A DNA stretch of 7,734 bases from an uncultured Lachnospiraceae bacterium (GTDB taxonomy: Bacteria > Bacillota > Clostridia > Lachnospirales > Lachnospiraceae). A program made the position numbers and the translations under genes. The notes below the pieces were generated by a model, which saw only the letters and a list, made by a program, of their open reading frames with translations, did no database searches and was not told the DNA's origin. The DNA lies in contig CAJOPI010000009.1 in assembly GCA_905236275.1 (NCBI GenBank), positions 1 to 7,734 on the forward strand. Direction: 5' to 3'. Shown here piece by piece: positions 6,622 to 7,734 of this stretch (positions within the stretch are counted from its first letter, which is position 1; each line of letters starts with the position of its first letter).

Positions 6622-7611
6622 ATGGCAGAAATAGGAATGATAGGAGCCGGCAGCTGGGGAATGGCACTGAGCTGGCTTCTGGAGAATAACGGACATCAGG
6701 TGACTATCTGGTCGGCAAGGGAAAATGAGATAAAGAGGCTGAGGGAATCGAGAGGTAATGAGGATAAGCTTCCGGGAGTCATTCTTCAGGAGGAGGTATC
6801 TTATACAACAGACCTGAAGGAAGCCTGCTCAGACAAGGATATAATCGTCATGGCGGTTGCTTCGCCCTATGTCAGGGAAACGGCACGAAAGATGAAGGAC
6901 TTTGTACGATACGGGCAGCTTATCGTCAGTGTTGCAAAGGGAATAGAAGAGGATACGCTCAATACCCTTACCATGATAATAAACGAGGAGATTCCGCAGG
7001 CTCAGACTGTAGTGCTCTGTGGACCGTCCCACGCTGAAGAGGTCGGCAAGGGTATGCCTACGCTTGTGGTTGCGGGTTCTGAGAATGAACGTGATTCAGC
7101 CTTTGTCCAGGATATATTTATGAGTGATGTTTTCAGGGTCTACACCTCCACAGACCCCTACGGCATGCAGATAGGAGCAGCATTGAAGAATGTCATCGCT
7201 CTTGCTGCCGGGATTATGGACGGAGTCGGATATGGCGACAATACAAAGGCGGCACTTATAACAAGAGGCATTACCGAGATTTCAAGGCTTGGCGTTGCGG
7301 CAGGCGGTGAAGAGTCTACTTTCTATGGACTGACCGGCGTAGGAGACCTGATTGTTACCTGTGCATCCACTCATTCAAGAAACAGGACCGCGGGTTATCT
7401 CATAGGTCAGGGAAAGAGCTATGATGAGGCGATGAGCGAGGTCAAACAGGTGGTAGAGGGCGTTTATTCCGCCAAATCTGCCATGCAGCTCGCGAAGAAG
7501 TTCAATGTAGAAGTTCCTATTATTGAGCAGGTAAATGCGGTTCTCTTTGAAGGGAAAAATCCGAAAGAAGCAGTTTTTGATCTGATGTGTCGGGACAAAA
7601 AAGAAGAATGA
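6622..7611 (+). CDS. gpsA: NAD(P)H-dependent glycerol-3-phosphate dehydrogenase
   Basis: GpsA reduces dihydroxyacetone phosphate to sn-glycerol-3-phosphate in the cytoplasm, the substrate for PlsY encoded just before it. At 329 residues it is of normal length. Motifs are the nucleotide-binding GAGSWG (8-13), VAKGIE with Lys106, CGPSHAEEVGKG (133-144), the catalytic Lys189 in AALKNVIA, GDNTKAAL (205-212), TGVGDLIVTC (238-247) with Asp242, and SRNR (252-255). Start choice: an in-frame TTG at 6616 overlaps the plsY stop. ATG 6622 gives the canonical MAEIGMIGAGSWG and follows the plsY TGA by two bases. The ribosome binding site is weak (AGG 6612-6614), which fits coupling to plsY translation. No terminator with a T-run follows within the window. 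Confidence 0.96.
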   Translation: MAEIGMIGAGSWGMALSWLLENNGHQVTIWSARENEIKRLRESRGNEDKLPGVILQEEVSYTTDLKEACSDKDIIVMAVASPYVRETARKMKDFVRYGQLIVSVAKGIEEDTLNTLTMIINEEIPQAQTVVLCGPSHAEEVGKGMPTLVVAGSENERDSAFVQDIFMSDVFRVYTSTDPYGMQIGAALKNVIALAAGIMDGVGYGDNTKAALITRGITEISRLGVAAGGEESTFYGLTGVGDLIVTCASTHSRNRTAGYLIGQGKSYDEAMSEVKQVVEGVYSAKSAMQLAKKFNVEVPIIEQVNAVLFEGKNPKEAVFDLMCRDKKEE

Positions 7612-7640
7612 GATTTTTGAAAGTGACGTTGTAGATAATG

Positions 7641-7650
7641 AACATATGTT
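7641..7650. promoter_or_regulatory. 10-base perfect palindrome AACATATGTT
   Basis: AACATATGTT is its own reverse complement and shares its last two bases with the larger inverted repeat that follows. A second symmetric site directly touching the first could be part of a repressor operator cluster, but it is short and AT-rich, so the case is weak. Confidence 0.3.
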
Positions 7651-7685
7651 ATAGTAAACGCAATAAATAATTGCGTTTACTATAA
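7649..7685. repeat. Perfect 16-bp inverted repeat with 5-base spacer
   Basis: The arms 7649-7664 and 7670-7685 are exact reverse complements around AAATA. The core is ATAGTAAACGCAAT and its mirror. It begins 37 bases after the gpsA stop. It is not followed by a T-run (the next bases are TGCTCCGCAAGG), so it is a poor intrinsic terminator. The left arm contains TATAGT (7650-7655), a possible -10 box, so an operator overlapping a promoter for a downstream gene is one reading. Another is the end of a repeat element. Confidence 0.75.
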
Positions 7686-7734
7686 TGCTCCGCAAGGATG
7701 CGTCCGGATTTTACAAGGTAATATGCCGCTTTCA

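Larger units (their letters stand above)
7612..7734. other. Gene-free end of window with palindromes
   Basis: No coding region is supported here. An ATG at 7723, preceded by AAGG at 7715-7718, could open a downstream gene, but only four codons (Met-Pro-Leu-Ser) are visible, so it is not called. The stretch holds a 10-base palindrome, a 16-bp inverted repeat, and a GC-richer tail resembling words in the element upstream of der. Confidence 0.5.

Noticed and set aside
7649..7685. Intrinsic terminator for gpsA
   Set aside because: The stem is AT-rich and is followed by TGCTCCGC with no T-run, unlike the clear terminator at 2942-2996.

Overview
The window reads as ordinary chromosome of a low-to-mid GC Firmicute. 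A member of the Clostridia, perhaps a Lachnospiraceae-type organism, is my best guess. Supporting signs are AGGAG-type ribosome binding sites, tightly packed co-directional genes, the order DUF512 radical-SAM protein - der - plsY - gpsA, and a pair of half-size chromate-transport-family proteins. The assignment is inferred from protein character and gene order, not from a search. All seven genes lie on the + strand.

Layout. Positions 1-1025 hold two adjacent half-length CHR-family transporter genes that overlap by one base; the first is cut by the window start. Positions 1088-2368 encode a UDP-glucose 6-dehydrogenase very like streptococcal HasB, followed 27 bases later by a cytoplasmic cyclophilin-type peptidyl-prolyl isomerase. 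A long hairpin terminator (about 2942-2996) closes that block. A PDZ/radical-SAM/DUF512 protein follows (3023-4336). A 250-base gene-free stretch then precedes der (double-GTPase ribosome assembly factor), plsY (glycerol-3-phosphate acyltransferase) and gpsA (glycerol-3-phosphate dehydrogenase). These last three genes are separated by only 2 bases each and are almost certainly one transcript. The last 123 bases contain no identifiable gene.

How the genes work together. GpsA makes sn-glycerol-3-phosphate and PlsY acylates it to lysophosphatidate, so the end of the operon is the entry to phospholipid synthesis. Der acts in 50S subunit maturation, which places ribosome assembly and membrane synthesis in one growth-related operon. 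The DUF512 protein is a frequent neighbour of der but its reaction is not known to me. The dehydrogenase supplies UDP-glucuronate, yet no polysaccharide gene is visible beside it.

Nothing in the coding part looks like a new system. The most unusual material is intergenic. Positions 4357-4544 fold, on paper, into four back-to-back hairpins that use nearly every base, flanked by an 8-base direct repeat. The stretch after gpsA carries a perfect 16-bp inverted repeat and shares two exact 9-base words, plus a third similar one, with the first element in the same order. I read these as two members of a dispersed structured intergenic repeat family; this needs a genome-wide search to confirm.
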